Shown: one piece after another, positions 23,291 to 31,710 of the stretch
How the letters are laid out: each line of letters opens with the position of its first letter
Position numbering within the stretch: position 1 is the first letter of the stretch
DNA from: Bacteroidales bacterium UBA1757
Lineage (GTDB): Bacteria > Bacteroidota > Bacteroidia > Bacteroidales > UBA1402
DNA length: 40,445 nt
Direction: 5' to 3'
NCBI GenBank assembly: GCA_002315625.1
Contig: DCHH01000096.1
Coordinates: forward strand, 1-40,445
The notes under the pieces: model-generated
What the model saw: only the letters and a program-made list of their open reading frames with translations
The model's database searches: none
Told to the model about the DNA's origin: nothing
Made by a program: the position numbers and the translations under genes

Positions 23291-25063
23291 ATGAAAAAAG
23301 AGATTCAATTCAGTCTGGTATATCGTGACATGTGGCAGTCATCGGGAAAGTATGTGCCCCGCAAAGACCAACTGGCCAAGATTGCCCCCGTCATTATAGA
23401 TATGGGATGCTTTGCCCGTGTTGAAACCAACGGAGGCGCCATGGAGCAGGTCAATCTTCTCTATGGAGAAAATCCGAACCTTGCAGTAAGGACGTTCACC
23501 AAGCCCTTCAACGAAGCAGGCATCAAGACTCACATGCTTGACCGCGGTCTGAATGCACTCCGCATGAACCCTGTTCCCGCCGACGTACGCCAGCTGATGT
23601 ACAAGGTCAAACATGCACAAGGAGTTGACATAACCAGAATATTCTGCGGACTTAACGACCCTCGGAACATTATTCCGTCCATCAAATGGGCAAAGGCTGC
23701 CGGCATGACCGCCCAGGCAACAATGTGTATCACCTACTCCAAAGTTCACAATGCCGAATACTACATCAATCTGGCAGAGCAGCTGATTGAAGGAGGCGCA
23801 CAGGAAATCTGTCTTAAGGACATGGCAGGCGTAGGACGTCCTGCAATGCTCGGAACAATCGTCAAGGCAATCAAAGAGAAACATCCCGACATCATCATAC
23901 AATACCACGGCCATACCGGTCCGGGCTTCTCGGTAGCCTCCATGCTGGAAGTTGCCAAAGCCGGCGGCGATGTTCTGGACGTGGCAATGGAACCACTGTC
24001 TTGGGGCATGGTGCATCCCGATGTCATTACCATTCAGGCCATGCTCAAGGATGCAGGATTCCTGGTTCCCGACATTAACATGAAAGCCTATATGGAAGCA
24101 CGCAGCCTCACTCAGAGCTTCATGGATGACTTCCTCGGCTACTGGATTGACCCACGCAACTCAAGAATGACCTCTTTGCTGGTTGGATGCGGTCTTCCCG
24201 GCGGCATGATGGGTTCTCTTATGGCCGACCTGAAGGGTGTTCATGCAGCCATCAACGCCAACCGCCAGAAACGGGGCCTTGCCGCCCTGTCGGAAGATGA
24301 ACTTCTTGTAGAACTGTTCGAAGAAGTGCAGCGTATTTGGCCTATGCTGGGCACTCCCTGCCTTGTCACGCCATTCAGCCAATATGTCAAGAATGCAGCC
24401 CTCATGAATCTTTTCTCGAAGAGCATGGACGAAAAGGCATTCTCGAGAATGGACCCGGCCATGTGGGGCATGATTCTCGGCAAGTCAGGCAAGCTGCCAG
24501 GCACTCTTGCACCTGAAATCGTAGAGCTGGCCAAGGAGAAAGGCTTCGAATTCTACACAGACGACCCACAAGCTCTCTACCCCGACGAGCTGCCACGCTT
24601 CATAAAAGAGATGGAGGAGAAAGGCTGGGACCGCGGACAGGACGACGAGGAACTCTTTGAGTTTGCAATGCACGAGAAACAATACCGCGAATTCAAATCA
24701 GGACAGGCCAAGGCACAGTTCAACAAAGACCTGCTCGAACGTATGGAAAAAGCTCAGGCCAAAGGTGGCGAAGTCAAGCACTTCACAGCCGCCGACAAGA
24801 GAGCCATCCTGCATCCCGACGCCGAACCCATCGAGGCAACTGCATCCGGAAGGGTTATCTGGGACTTGGACTATATCGACAAATCGGTGAATGTACCTCA
24901 GGGAAAAGCCTTCAAGAAAGGCGAATGGATTTGCGCCATCCAGACCAACAACGGATATGTCCAGAATATCGAATCATTCATGGATGGACGTATTGCCGGA
25001 GTTGAGAAAGGACAAGGAGAACTCGTAAACAAGGGTGAGGTCATCGCCTGGATAGAGAAATAG
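23291..25063 (+). CDS. Oxaloacetate decarboxylase alpha/pyruvate carboxylase B-type carboxyltransferase, biotinyl-like domain without biotin lysine
   Basis: Residues 1 to about 300 form the carboxyltransferase TIM barrel of the oxaloacetate decarboxylase/pyruvate carboxylase family: RDMWQSSG near 12-19, the carboxylated-lysine motif CLKDMAG (Lys176) and the metal-binding HGH (206, 208). The conserved helical carboxylase domain spans about 310-480. Residues 515-590 look like a biotinyl/lipoyl hammerhead domain (GKAFKKGEWICAI, then GELVNKGEVIAWIE), but where the biotin motif (A/V)MKM should be, residues 551-560 read QTNNGYVQNI and contain no lysine. The protein probably transfers CO2 to or from a separate biotin carrier, not present here, or acts without biotin. 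Substrate assignment is by family only. Confidence 0.85.
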   Translation: MKKEIQFSLVYRDMWQSSGKYVPRKDQLAKIAPVIIDMGCFARVETNGGAMEQVNLLYGENPNLAVRTFTKPFNEAGIKTHMLDRGLNALRMNPVPADVRQLMYKVKHAQGVDITRIFCGLNDPRNIIPSIKWAKAAGMTAQATMCITYSKVHNAEYYINLAEQLIEGGAQEICLKDMAGVGRPAMLGTIVKAIKEKHPDIIIQYHGHTGPGFSVASMLEVAKAGGDVLDVAMEPLSWGMVHPDVITIQAMLKDAGFLVPDINMKAYMEARSLTQSFMDDFLGYWIDPRNSRMTSLLVGCGLPGGMMGSLMADLKGVHAAINANRQKRGLAALSEDELLVELFEEVQRIWPMLGTPCLVTPFSQYVKNAALMNLFSKSMDEKAFSRMDPAMWGMILGKSGKLPGTLAPEIVELAKEKGFEFYTDDPQALYPDELPRFIKEMEEKGWDRGQDDEELFEFAMHEKQYREFKSGQAKAQFNKDLLERMEKAQAKGGEVKHFTAADKRAILHPDAEPIEATASGRVIWDLDYIDKSVNVPQGKAFKKGEWICAIQTNNGYVQNIESFMDGRIAGVEKGQGELVNKGEVIAWIEK

Positions 25064-25088
25064 ACAATTCAAGCACCAAACAGACACA

Positions 25089-28000
25089 ATGCGGAGAGAC
25101 ATCCTGGCCACCATACTTTTGCTGTCAGTAATAGTATTGAATGCCAAAAACGCAGAAGCCACTGAAGCGGGTATTCCCGGCCAAGAAGCTGAAAACGCCA
25201 TTTCATTTGAGAACCTGGCTTACGGCAAACCCGTTTTCGCATCCTCATCATATAGTGATAACTTCAAGCCCAAGTACGCCGTTGACAACAGCAATGCGAC
25301 CATCTGGCGACCTAAGACAAGCGGCAACGAGTCACTGACCATTGACCTTGAGGATGAGATGGATGTTGAGCAGGTGCTGATTCTGTTCGAGCATTTCTCC
25401 TCCTACCACCAGTATCTGATTGAATATTCCAAAGACGGCATCTCCTGGAAAGTCTTTTCCGATAAACGCGACAACCGTCTTGCGGGAAATCCCATGGCCG
25501 ATTACGGCAACATCAGGACAAGGTACATCCGTCTGACGGTCACAGGGAACGAGAAAAACGGCCAGTTCGGTGGCGTGAGGAGCATCAAGGTTTTATCAGG
25601 AATCAATACGGATTCTATTCAGCAGCTGGTAGCCGTATCATCGGCAGACTTAGCCTGTAGAACCGCCGATAAAAAAACCATTTTGTCGAACCGTTACGGA
25701 ATGTCGGGAGGAAAATGGAGAATCAAGGGGAAACTTTCTGCCAGTCAGGCTGCCGGGATAGCGTGCCTTAACCTTGAGCCGGGATGCGTGGCCACCCTTC
25801 CTTCTTCGGGAAATGCCCACACCCCCACGTTCACATTGGCATACCGCATTTTCGGAACGGCTTCACAGGCTCTCCACCCAATTGTATTATGGGATATGGA
25901 ACAGGAGACGGTTGACCTTTCCATTGAGACACGCGACATGCCTTCCTGGCACCAGGTGGTATGGGTCGCCAACGGGCATGAAGTACGTCATTATGTAGAT
26001 GGCACCTTGACAAGCACAAAACCGGTGAATCCAGCAAAGTCACCATTGTTCCTTACAATACAAAGCGGGAAAAGACAAGTTCAGCTTACTGACCTTACAC
26101 TCTTCAATCGGGCTCTGCCCATGAATGAGACCGCCAAGTTTTTCAAAAATCCCATCTCTGCCCCCGAACCTGCAACAGCCCGGAATCGGAATCAGGCACT
26201 GTTCAGCATCAATGCCGATGACTATGCCGTAAGAACCACACAGTACGAAATCGGTGAATTCAAAGCTAACGGAAATCCTGTCGATGTGGTGATGAAGCAA
26301 GGACGAAAAGCTTTTGCCTTTGACGGAACTCAGCAGTTTCTGATGCACAAAGCTCTTCCAGTCACCATGGAAGAGAATGCTCCCTATTCCATTGAAGCGT
26401 GGGTGATGAACCCGCAGGCTGATATAGAAGAAACTATTCTGGACCTTATCCAAAACGGAAATGAACATGGCAACATCATCTTCGGGAGCGGATTCGACCC
26501 CGAGGACGGAGTCATGAATCATGCAAATAAGGACAACAATACAGGCATCCGCGAGGCCGTAGCCAAAATACTCTTTGACGATGCTCCATGGCAACATTGG
26601 GTAATAACATTCGACGGATACACCGAACGCTTCTATCTTAACGGGAAACTATGGCGTGAAATAAACATGTCGCTGAATCTCCCGCACTGCGAAGAAGTTT
26701 CCATAGGAAGCCGAAGAGACGGCAGTTATCCTTTTAATGGCTATCTGCACAGCCTTGATGCATACGATTATGTCGTTTCGGATACGCACATCATGAACAA
26801 CTTCCGCAGTGTTGTGAAAGCTGACAGACTCATCGACTTTCATGCTGCCGACATTACCGGCACAACATGGAACAACGAAGGCAGATGGGGCGGAACCACG
26901 ATTCTCACCAAGCAGCCGTCCGCTCACGCCGGACGTAAAGGGCTGACTTCTGATATCACCTTGAACACAAAAGTGCACAGCCCTTCCGCAAAAAGTTACC
27001 TCACGACTTTCTGCCTTCTGCAGGAAACAGGGACAAATGTCCTTGACCTGAACGGGACAAGTCTGACACTTCCATCCATGCGGCCCGGCCAGTGGCATGA
27101 GGCCGTCCTTCAACAGGAAGGTGTCTGGAAATTCTACATAGACGGACAACTCAAGACCGCACTGGAAGAAATCACCACTGAAAGCAATACATTACATATT
27201 TCCTTGCTCAGCCAGGACAATGATGCACCCGTAGCCTTGATTTCAGACATTGTGCTCAGCAATACTGTTTTGAGCGAACAGGAGCTCAAGGACAACTATC
27301 ATCACCTGTATGAGACACCATTTGAAGGACATAACATCACTGTTGAAGCTGTTCCGCTTACTCCCAGAATGGCTCGTCTTACGGTGAAAGACTCCAATCA
27401 AACGCTTAGACAGGACCGCTGGCGCTATAGCTACAATGGCGGGGAATGGGTAAAATCGACCGAGCAGCTGGTCACCATTCCTAAGGACGGACGAGCAATG
27501 CATGTAGAGATTCAAGATGCATACGGGAATGTCCTTTCCACACTGCCTGATATTCCGGTGTCGGTTTTTGAAAGTGATTTCCGGCACATTCAGGATGTCT
27601 ATACAATTGACAAATGGGACGAACTGGTGCTGGGAGCAAAAGCCGAGCCGTATTATGAAGCCGGATTCAGTCCTCACACTATTATGCTGGGATCAACGAA
27701 TGCAAACTTCACCAGAATTCCCGATGAAAACGGGCCTCTTCTCTGCCATCATGTCAACGGCGACTTCGTACTGCAAGTCAAGGTGCCGTTCCTTTTCGGT
27801 CAGGAAAGGCTCACAACACCTGCAAATAACGAAGGCGGCCTGATGGTACTTCACCCTAATAATGATGCTACTCAGGATATTCTTCAATTGGGTATTTCCC
27901 CTCTTAATGAATGCGGCAACGTTCTGACTGAGGTCACCAAAGACGGCCGCTCACAGTTCCCGAACAAACTCGGGTGGAAATACCACCCCTATCTGCAAAT

Positions 28001-28193
28001 TGAACGCAGAGGCGATGCCTTCCATTTCCGTACAAGTTCCGACGGATACAACTGGATAGAGATGCCCGGTTCACCTGTCGAGCGACCCGAATGGCATGGA
28101 CAAAGTATCAAGGCCGGTATATTCCAGACAACATATACCGACAACCACGCCACAGTTACCTTCGAGGAGTATAACCTCTGGCAACGCAAGTAA
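25089..28193 (+). CDS. Large secreted protein with F5/8C and LamG-like domains
   Basis: The 1034-residue product has a probable signal peptide (ILATILLLSVIVLNA). Residues about 42-170 resemble an F5/8 type C (discoidin) carbohydrate-binding domain: NLAYGKPVFASSSYSDNFKP, then WRPK, then RYIRLTV. Three concanavalin/LamG-like modules follow at about 230-352, 400-580 and 600-770; the second has the clear pattern SIEAWVMNPQ then WQHWVITFDG then FYLNGKL. A beta-sandwich linker and a final domain (about 835-1034, ending GIFQTTYTDNHATVTFEEYNLW) resemble the DUF1349/GH43-accessory fold. No catalytic motif of a known glycosidase was recognised, so it may be a surface glycan binder. It follows the carboxyltransferase by 25 bases. 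Confidence 0.78.
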   Translation: MRRDILATILLLSVIVLNAKNAEATEAGIPGQEAENAISFENLAYGKPVFASSSYSDNFKPKYAVDNSNATIWRPKTSGNESLTIDLEDEMDVEQVLILFEHFSSYHQYLIEYSKDGISWKVFSDKRDNRLAGNPMADYGNIRTRYIRLTVTGNEKNGQFGGVRSIKVLSGINTDSIQQLVAVSSADLACRTADKKTILSNRYGMSGGKWRIKGKLSASQAAGIACLNLEPGCVATLPSSGNAHTPTFTLAYRIFGTASQALHPIVLWDMEQETVDLSIETRDMPSWHQVVWVANGHEVRHYVDGTLTSTKPVNPAKSPLFLTIQSGKRQVQLTDLTLFNRALPMNETAKFFKNPISAPEPATARNRNQALFSINADDYAVRTTQYEIGEFKANGNPVDVVMKQGRKAFAFDGTQQFLMHKALPVTMEENAPYSIEAWVMNPQADIEETILDLIQNGNEHGNIIFGSGFDPEDGVMNHANKDNNTGIREAVAKILFDDAPWQHWVITFDGYTERFYLNGKLWREINMSLNLPHCEEVSIGSRRDGSYPFNGYLHSLDAYDYVVSDTHIMNNFRSVVKADRLIDFHAADITGTTWNNEGRWGGTTILTKQPSAHAGRKGLTSDITLNTKVHSPSAKSYLTTFCLLQETGTNVLDLNGTSLTLPSMRPGQWHEAVLQQEGVWKFYIDGQLKTALEEITTESNTLHISLLSQDNDAPVALISDIVLSNTVLSEQELKDNYHHLYETPFEGHNITVEAVPLTPRMARLTVKDSNQTLRQDRWRYSYNGGEWVKSTEQLVTIPKDGRAMHVEIQDAYGNVLSTLPDIPVSVFESDFRHIQDVYTIDKWDELVLGAKAEPYYEAGFSPHTIMLGSTNANFTRIPDENGPLLCHHVNGDFVLQVKVPFLFGQERLTTPANNEGGLMVLHPNNDATQDILQLGISPLNECGNVLTEVTKDGRSQFPNKLGWKYHPYLQIERRGDAFHFRTSSDGYNWIEMPGSPVERPEWHGQSIKAGIFQTTYTDNHATVTFEEYNLWQRK

Positions 28194-28214
28194 AACCTTA
28201 ATTTGGAAGGCTGG

Positions 28215-29102
28215 TTAAAGTGCAGGGACCATCATCTGGATGGCCCTGTCAAGGATATCGATGGAGAATCTCTTTCCGGAGAGGATTTCACCGTCCAGGC
28301 ACAACTCGGTCTCTTTCTCAGAGACAACATCAACATGACGGCCTCGGCAATATGTGATAATATTCCGTTTCCGGTCCAAATGACGACCTTCTTTGTATGT
28401 TGACAATAGTGAGGCAAATTTCAGCAAGGGTATCGGATGCACCAGACACACTTCCAGCAGACCGTCATCATTGATTGCCTTTGGAGCACATTGGTATGTG
28501 CCCCCTACATAGCGGCAGTTAGCCAAAGTACAAAGAAGCATTCTGCGACGGGTAATTTTCTTTCCATCGACTGTGACATCTATAGCATTATAGCGGTTGC
28601 CAAGCACAGAAAGGAGAAGACCCTTCAGGTATGCGTTCTTTCCTCCCCTTGAACTGATGGCATTGGCCTTTGAGCACACCGCAGACTCAAATCCCACATT
28701 GCAGACATTAATTGAATAACGGTCATTGACCTTGACTATGTCGATGGCACTTGGCTGTGCCTGCAATAACTTGTCTATATCAAGAAAATCCCTGTCCTTG
28801 TAATACTTGACGAAATCATTACCCGTTCCATACGGCATTACCGCAAGAAACTTGTTCTGTTCCCCTATCAGGCCACTGGCAACCTCATTAATGGTTCCAT
28901 CACCTCCACAGGCCACGAAACACACATCCTCGGCCGGGTTTTTCTTGCAGAAATCCTTGACAAATCTCGTGGCATCCAAATGGCACACAGTACGATAGAG
29001 TTCGTACTTCATCCGGTCGCGATACGGTTTGAGCTTTTGCGAAAGTCTGTCGAACAAACCTGATTTGGATGGTTGCGAATTGACTACGAAAATGTATTTC
29101 AT
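28215..29102 (-). CDS. Diacylglycerol/lipid kinase of the DagK (YegS/BmrU) family
   Basis: This is a soluble lipid kinase of 295 residues with the NAD-kinase-like fold. The nucleotide-binding motif is ACGGDGTINEVASGL near 84-98, and PYGTGNDFVKYY near 111-122 is the second conserved segment. The C-terminal beta domain contains CPK-like KRNIITYCRGRHVDV and CLDGEILSG, as in YegS. Family members phosphorylate diacylglycerol, sphingosine or related lipids. In Bacteroidales a sphingolipid substrate is conceivable but not shown. It is convergent with the LamG-like gene, 21 bases apart, with no terminator seen between. Confidence 0.9.
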   Translation of the reverse strand: MKYIFVVNSQPSKSGLFDRLSQKLKPYRDRMKYELYRTVCHLDATRFVKDFCKKNPAEDVCFVACGGDGTINEVASGLIGEQNKFLAVMPYGTGNDFVKYYKDRDFLDIDKLLQAQPSAIDIVKVNDRYSINVCNVGFESAVCSKANAISSRGGKNAYLKGLLLSVLGNRYNAIDVTVDGKKITRRRMLLCTLANCRYVGGTYQCAPKAINDDGLLEVCLVHPIPLLKFASLLSTYKEGRHLDRKRNIITYCRGRHVDVVSEKETELCLDGEILSGKRFSIDILDRAIQMMVPAL

Positions 29103-29157
29103 TTATTCTTTTGCCTGTTACCCCTATACAATACTGCGAAAAACCGCAAAGAGGCTG

Positions 29158-29188
29158 CAAAGGTAATAAAAAGAAGTCATAGCACCAA
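29158..29188 (-). promoter_or_regulatory. Promoter for the lipid kinase gene, overlapping the end of lolD
   Basis: On the minus strand, TTG (29188-29186), a 20-base spacer and TACCTTTG (29165-29158) match the consensus. The -33 element lies in the last codons of lolD. Confidence 0.65.
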
Positions 29189-29827
29189 CCCGTCCCGCAT
29201 TTCCACAGTCCGGTCGGTCAGGGAAGCCAGCTCTTTGTCATGGGTAACGATGACAAATGTCTGACCTAAACGTTCTCTCAGGTCAAAAAACAGACGGTGC
29301 AGTTCCGCTTTGTTGCGACTGTCCAGACTGCCGGACGGCTCGTCTGCTAGTATTACTTTCGGATGGTTAATCAAAGCCCTTGCCACGGCAACACGCTGAT
29401 TTTCACCTCCCGATAGTTCAGAAGGCTTATGGTGGGCACGGTTACCAAGTTCCAACAGCTCGAGCATCTCCCGAGCGGCCGACTCAGCCTCCTGTTTTCC
29501 CTTTCCTGCTATGAGAGCTGGAATGCTGACATTTTCCAATGCCGTGAATTCAGGCAGAAGCTGATGGAACTGGAACACAAAGCCAATGTTTTTGTTCCTG
29601 AAGACGGCCTGCTGGCGGACTGACAGTTTCTGGACGTTGCTCCCGTCGTAAAGGACTTCTCCAGAATCGGGACGGTCAAGCGTACCGAGCAGCTGCAAGA
29701 ACGTCGTTTTTCCGGCACCGCTCGGTCCTACAATAGATACAATCTCGCCATCGTTGACCGTGAGCGAAACCCCCTTCAGCACTTCCAGCGTGCCAAATCT
29801 TTTGATTATATTCTTAGCTTCTATCAT
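29177..29827 (-). CDS. lolD: Lipoprotein-releasing system ATP-binding protein LolD
   Basis: This is the ABC ATPase of the MacB/LolD group that powers lipoprotein extraction by LolC/E-type permeases. The start at 29827 (MIEAKNIIKRFGTLEVL) makes 216 residues and overlaps the upstream stop by four bases (ATGA). Walker A is GPSGAGKTTFLQLL, the Q-loop region is FVFQFHQLLPEFTALENV, the signature is LSGGENQRVAVARAL, Walker B is VILADEPSGSLD and the H-loop is FVIVTHDKELA. The FQFHQLLPEFTALENV pattern is typical of LolD. Its likely partner, a LolC/E-type permease, is 17 kb away at 11258-12505. Other FtsX-type partners cannot be excluded. Confidence 0.9.
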   Translation of the reverse strand: MIEAKNIIKRFGTLEVLKGVSLTVNDGEIVSIVGPSGAGKTTFLQLLGTLDRPDSGEVLYDGSNVQKLSVRQQAVFRNKNIGFVFQFHQLLPEFTALENVSIPALIAGKGKQEAESAAREMLELLELGNRAHHKPSELSGGENQRVAVARALINHPKVILADEPSGSLDSRNKAELHRLFFDLRERLGQTFVIVTHDKELASLTDRTVEMRDGLVL

Positions 29828-30576
29828 ATCCTTCCAGTTATTGAACGCAGTACAAAAGCAGCCAGATGACATCCGAACAGTGCCGGCATATAAGAGATTG
29901 TTCCAGGAACAATACGTTCTTTCAAACCATCCTGAGATGAAAAGGCAGGATAATGAGACAAATCTGGCACTTCTGGCGAAAAGACGACAGGCAGACCATG
30001 GCGGATGCCCATTGCTGCCAGCCTGACCCGGACAGCCTTAGCCAGACCACACTGGCAAGTCTTGGAAATATCACAGCAACGGACCTGCTCAGGGTCATAC
30101 TTGCCGGCTGCCCCCATTGCAGAGACAACACGGATATCGTGTTTGAGACAAGAGGCTAAAAGAGCCACCTTTGGGGGAACGGTATCTATAGCATCAACCA
30201 CAAAATCGTATGGTGGCAACCCGTCAGAGAACAGGCCTTTGCGCAAGACAAAATCCTCTGCATCGGATTCGGTCAGGAAATGGTGAAACACATGTACATT
30301 CACCTCTCCGTTGATGTCTTTCAGTCGCTTGGCCATGACATCCACCTTCACCTCTCCAAGGGTACTGCAAAGAGCCGGCAACTGACGGTTGCGATTACTC
30401 TCGCCCACGGTGTCGCCGTCAACGAGCGTAATATGCCCCACCCCGGAACGGCAAAGAAACTCAGCCACGAAAGCCCCTACTCCGCCGACTCCGACCACAG
30501 CCACGTGTGAACGGGTCAGGATATCATACTTTTCCTCACCTAATATATAAACAGTTTTCCTTGACCACTCTTCCAT
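29824..30576 (-). CDS. tcdA: tRNA threonylcarbamoyladenosine dehydratase (TcdA/ThiF-like)
   Basis: TcdA uses ATP to cyclise t6A37 of tRNAs to ct6A. The 250-residue product has the E1-like core: VAVVGVGGVGAFVAEFLCRSG near 24-44, LVDGDTVGESNRNRQLPAL, and the long VDAIDTVPPKVALLASCLK helix. The NINRQ-type NRNRQLPALCSTLGEVK segment is typical of TcdA rather than MoeB or ThiF. I chose the ATG at 30576 (MEEWSRKTVYILGEEKY), since the Met at 30606 lies inside the promoter. The gene overlaps lolD by four bases. Confidence 0.9.
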   Translation of the reverse strand: MEEWSRKTVYILGEEKYDILTRSHVAVVGVGGVGAFVAEFLCRSGVGHITLVDGDTVGESNRNRQLPALCSTLGEVKVDVMAKRLKDINGEVNVHVFHHFLTESDAEDFVLRKGLFSDGLPPYDFVVDAIDTVPPKVALLASCLKHDIRVVSAMGAAGKYDPEQVRCCDISKTCQCGLAKAVRVRLAAMGIRHGLPVVFSPEVPDLSHYPAFSSQDGLKERIVPGTISYMPALFGCHLAAFVLRSITGRI

Positions 30577-30584
30577 AATCACAA

Positions 30585-30614
30585 CAAAGGTACTGCTTTT
30601 TGCCATTCCCGCAA
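30585..30614 (-). promoter_or_regulatory. Promoter for tcdA-lolD, placing the start site next to the start codon
   Basis: On the minus strand, TTG (30614-30612), a 19-base spacer and TACCTTTG (30592-30585) match the consensus well. The expected transcription start, about seven bases downstream, falls near 30578, within a few bases of the ATG at 30576. Confidence 0.7.
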
Positions 30615-30651
30615 TGGTCAGGTCGTATGTGTCTCACTTTGCTGAAGAATC

Positions 30652-31629
30652 TTACTGCAAGACGGTACATACAAACGACTGACGAAAGACATTTCCTGAC
30701 AAATCGTATGTAATAACGCGGAGCACATAGCTTCCGGAAGGAAGAATGTTGCCTTTGTCGTCCTGACCATACCAACTGTATAGACCGTTCACACCCAGTA
30801 TTCCATTTTCAGCCAATGTAGCCACCTTTTCCCCATATCTGGAATACACTTCAATTGTCACCACCGGAAGATATGCGTAAATATCCTTGTATATTAAAGT
30901 CAGCATGGCAGTCGAGTCATCATGCAACGGGAAGAGCCACGAACGGGGGAGAAAAAAGTCCCCGGACGGACACTCATCCACATACGTACGCAATTGAGAG
31001 TTTGGGCGTCCCGGAGTTCCATACGAGACATCTGCCGAGGCGGAGGCCCAGGAGGCAGCCATATTGGACGGAAAAGACGGATGAAGTTTCTCTAATGCAA
31101 CGCCCTCCCGGTCCGTAAGAAATGGATGGTGCATAGCAGGGAGAAATGAACATTCATCAGTAACAGTTCCAAGAGAGTCAGTTATGACAATAGTGCCCCC
31201 TGCATTGGGCATAGACGGGAAACCGTTGACCTGCAGCCAAATACCACTATCATAACGACCATACGATTCCGCAACGGAAGAAGTATCGGACGAGAGCAGG
31301 CAATACTCCCCGGGCTGCAACTTACAAGAAATGGCCGACAATTGACGTCCTTTGTTCAGTTCTCCTTTGGAGTTGCGATTGTGAATGTAATAATGCGAAA
31401 GGTCAAGCTCACGGCCTGAAACATTAACCAATTCAACATAATCGGCACCCTCTCCCACCGGGTCGAACAACAGTTCGTTTAGGCTGAGCACAATCGTATC
31501 ACTGTCGTTTGCTGCAGTGCCTGCTGACAACTCACCGAAACCATTCCATGCGTTATTTTCACACGACATGAAACATGCAGCACAGGCCATTATAAAGAGA
31601 GACAGGCAATAATTTTCATCTGATTTCAT
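30652..31629 (-). CDS. Lamin-tail-domain (LTD) lipoprotein
   Basis: The start at 31629 (MKSDENYCLSLFIMACAACFMSC) gives a lipoprotein signal with lipobox FMSC, 325 residues in all. Residues about 45-170 fit a lamin-tail domain (LSLNELLFDPVGEGADYVELVNVSG, then ELDLSHYYIHN, then LQPGEYCLLSSD), an Ig-like fold used for surface or nucleic-acid and protein contacts. The C-terminal 90 residues (VEVYSRYGEKVATL, then GLYSWYGQDDKGNILPSGSYVLRV) resemble the FlgD-like/gliding-motility C-terminal modules of Bacteroidota. It is probably exported to the envelope. No enzymatic motif is seen. Confidence 0.8.
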   Translation of the reverse strand: MKSDENYCLSLFIMACAACFMSCENNAWNGFGELSAGTAANDSDTIVLSLNELLFDPVGEGADYVELVNVSGRELDLSHYYIHNRNSKGELNKGRQLSAISCKLQPGEYCLLSSDTSSVAESYGRYDSGIWLQVNGFPSMPNAGGTIVITDSLGTVTDECSFLPAMHHPFLTDREGVALEKLHPSFPSNMAASWASASADVSYGTPGRPNSQLRTYVDECPSGDFFLPRSWLFPLHDDSTAMLTLIYKDIYAYLPVVTIEVYSRYGEKVATLAENGILGVNGLYSWYGQDDKGNILPSGSYVLRVITYDLSGNVFRQSFVCTVLQ

Positions 31630-31636
31630 ATTTTCG

Positions 31637-31670
31637 TATTTTTGTGGGCGTAAAATCGGCAACAAAGTTA
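31637..31670. promoter_or_regulatory. Divergent -7 elements between the LTD lipoprotein gene and asd
   Basis: On the minus strand TAACTTTG (31670-31663), and on the plus strand TATTTTTG (31637-31644), both match TAnnTTTG and face their genes. Neither has a clear TTG at the usual spacing, so both are tentative. Confidence 0.4.
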
Positions 31671-31710
31671 CAACAAAAATCTTTTATTGAAAATTTAATA
31701 TTAAACAAAT

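Noticed and set aside
23339..24016. 225-codon minus-strand open frame
   Set aside because: It is antisense to the carboxyltransferase barrel, whose active-site motifs show the real frame.
26040..27677. Several minus-strand open frames (144-185 codons)
   Set aside because: All are opposite the LamG-like gene, whose domains are coherent across the full length.
30577..30606. Longer tcdA start at 30606
   Set aside because: It lies within the predicted promoter and adds residues atypical for the family.
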